Part shown: in pieces, positions 63,135-64,000 of the stretch | How the letters are laid out: every line of letters starts with the position of its first letter | How positions within the stretch are numbered: the first letter of the stretch is position 1 | Assembly: GCA_963798455.1 (NCBI GenBank) | Contig: CAWCTD010000003.1 | Span: forward strand, 1,240,001-1,304,000 | From: CAWCTD01 sp963798455 | GTDB taxonomy: Bacteria; Acidobacteriota; Terriglobia; Bryobacterales; Bryobacteraceae | DNA: 64,000 nucleotides | Direction: 5' to 3' | Translations under genes and position numbers: made by a program | Notes under the pieces: generated by a model | The model's database searches: none | What the model was told of the DNA's origin: nothing | The model's input: only the letters and a program-made list of their open reading frames with translations

Positions 63135-64000
63135 ACGTACGCGTCCGGCGAACACATGGTACGCGTCCGGCGAACACATGTAGGCCCAGACGCGTGTACG
63201 GTTGAAGGCTGGGGTGGGGTTCAGGCCTTGCTGGCCACCCGTGCCGCGAGCCAGTTGTCGGGCAGTAATTCCTCGAGTCGGTTTTGCGGGTGAGCCCCGA
63301 TGCGAGTGAACACGTCGCGTAGATACGCGAACGGGTCGATGTGGTGACGCTTCGTGGTGGCAATGAGACTCGTCAGCACCGCCGCCGTACGTCCGCCGTT
63401 GTCGCTGCCGAAGAAGGTCCAGTTGCGCCGTCCCACAGCCACTCCGCGCAGGCTGCGCTCGGCGCCGTTGTTGTCGATTTCCAGATCGCCGTCCTTCGCG
63501 TAGCGCACCAGCGCCTCCCAGTTGGACAACGTGTAGGCCATGGCTTGGCCGATCGGACTCTTCGGCAACACCCGCGGCCGCTCGCGCTCTAAATACGCCT
63601 GGATGTCGTCCAGCATCGGCTGGCTCCGTTCCCGGCGTAGCGCCAGGCGCCCGGCGGCGTCCAACTGCTTTTCCCGCGCCTCGCGCTCGACGTTGTACAG
63701 CAGATGGAAGTAGGCCAGCATCACCGTCGAACGCATGATGTCGGACGACTGCGCATCGAAGTACTTGCGGCGCGCGTGCGCCATGCAAGCCACCTCCGTG
63801 ATGCCGCGCTCGGTTTCCTTGTAGATCTGGTCGTAGCCCGAGTAGGCGTCTGCCTGCAGGTATCCGTGGAAGTCCTTCAGGAACTCATCCGGCCCTTCGC
63901 GGCAGCGATTCGGGGTGTAGTCGTACACCGTGTAGGGATGCAGCGCGTCCCCGACGTAGGTCCAGATCCGCCCGGTACGCGTGCACGGCAACTCCGGGTC
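63135..64000 (-). mobile_element. IS66-family element, copy 2 (runs off the window)
   Basis: The same doubled terminal repeat as copy 1 (GTACGCGTCCGGCGAACACA twice from 63135) marks the tnpC-side end, in inverted orientation. DNA beyond is nearly identical to copy 1 across tnpC. Only the tnpC part is in the window; tnpB and tnpA should follow beyond 64000. Confidence 0.85.
63221..64000 (-). CDS. tnpC: IS66 transposase TnpC, C-terminal part (5' end outside window)
   Basis: The frame is open to the window edge, so the gene starts beyond 64000. It contains GYLQADAYSGYDQIYKETER and EIDNNGAERSLRGVAVGRRN and, unlike copy 1, the intact ending SLIATTKRHHIDPFAYLRDV with ELLPDNWLAARVASKA. A few residues differ from copy 1 (for example FDAQSS for FEAQSS). 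This copy is the better candidate for an active transposase. Confidence 0.93.
   Translation of the reverse strand, partial: DPELPCTRTGRIWTYVGDALHPYTVYDYTPNRCREGPDEFLKDFHGYLQADAYSGYDQIYKETERGITEVACMAHARRKYFDAQSSDIMRSTVMLAYFHLLYNVEREAREKQLDAAGRLALRRERSQPMLDDIQAYLERERPRVLPKSPIGQAMAYTLSNWEALVRYAKDGDLEIDNNGAERSLRGVAVGRRNWTFFGSDNGGRTAAVLTSLIATTKRHHIDPFAYLRDVFTRIGAHPQNRLEELLPDNWLAARVASKA

Overview
The window looks like a chromosomal stretch of a GC-rich, Gram-negative soil-type bacterium. The mix of gene families (large exopolysaccharide locus, GH101/GH129-like secreted hydrolase, YaiO-type outer-membrane protein, many IS families) suggests Acidobacteriota, perhaps Bryobacterales/Solibacter-like. 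That assignment is inference from gene content, not from a marker-gene search.

Layout. 1-831: 3' end of typA/bipA. 984-4999: a translationally coupled envelope operon (GT2 glycosyltransferase, TPR/YaiO-like beta-barrel, SDR epimerase) broken by four single-base insertions. 5011-8130: secreted GH101/GH129-like hydrolase. 8721-10613: tetR and a GT1-type glycosyltransferase sharing an ATGA overlap, under a 32-bp palindromic operator. 10.96-25 kb: a decayed island opening with a tRNA 3'-end fragment. It holds a truncated sensor kinase, IS relics, a tyrosine-recombinase N-terminus fused to a coiled-coil/PilZ protein, a phage P5-like lysozyme-fold protein, two PilZ proteins, and a nest of two complete IS elements (IS701 and IS1182-like) in an ISL3 relic, all flanked by CTAA.

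25.2-49.5 kb: an almost wholly plus-strand Wzx/Wzy-type exopolysaccharide locus. A near-consensus promoter and an ops-like element (GGCGGTAGCCT) precede a NusG-family antiterminator. Then come Wza-like export protein, Wzc-like tyrosine kinase, five GT4 glycosyltransferases plus two GT4 relics, Wzx flippase, PIG-L deacetylase, Wzy/ligase, hexapeptide acyltransferase, initiating sugar transferase, FemAB/GNAT-like protein, DegT aminotransferase and CapD-like dehydratase. This is a coherent set for making, modifying, flipping, polymerising and exporting a polysaccharide. 49.5-53 kb: small protein, VanZ-like protein, a PilZ protein and two coiled-coil proteins. 53.5-64 kb: several IS elements (rve-type, IS21, two inverted IS66 copies), a secreted protein, and a zinc-ribbon coiled-coil gene bracketed by the two IS66 copies.

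The most interesting thread is a family of coiled-coil proteins (18256, 50959, 52094, 62065 and the chimera at 14251). They share a C-terminal Q-x3-hydrophobic-[RQ]-x-LH signature, travel with PilZ (c-di-GMP-binding) domains, expand by tandem 95-codon repeats, and in two cases are followed by arrays of about 23-bp CCGGAAT-containing repeats. Ten of eleven frameshifts seen are +1 insertions lying outside the exopolysaccharide core. This raises the possibility of insertion-biased consensus error and should temper every pseudogene call made here on frameshift grounds.
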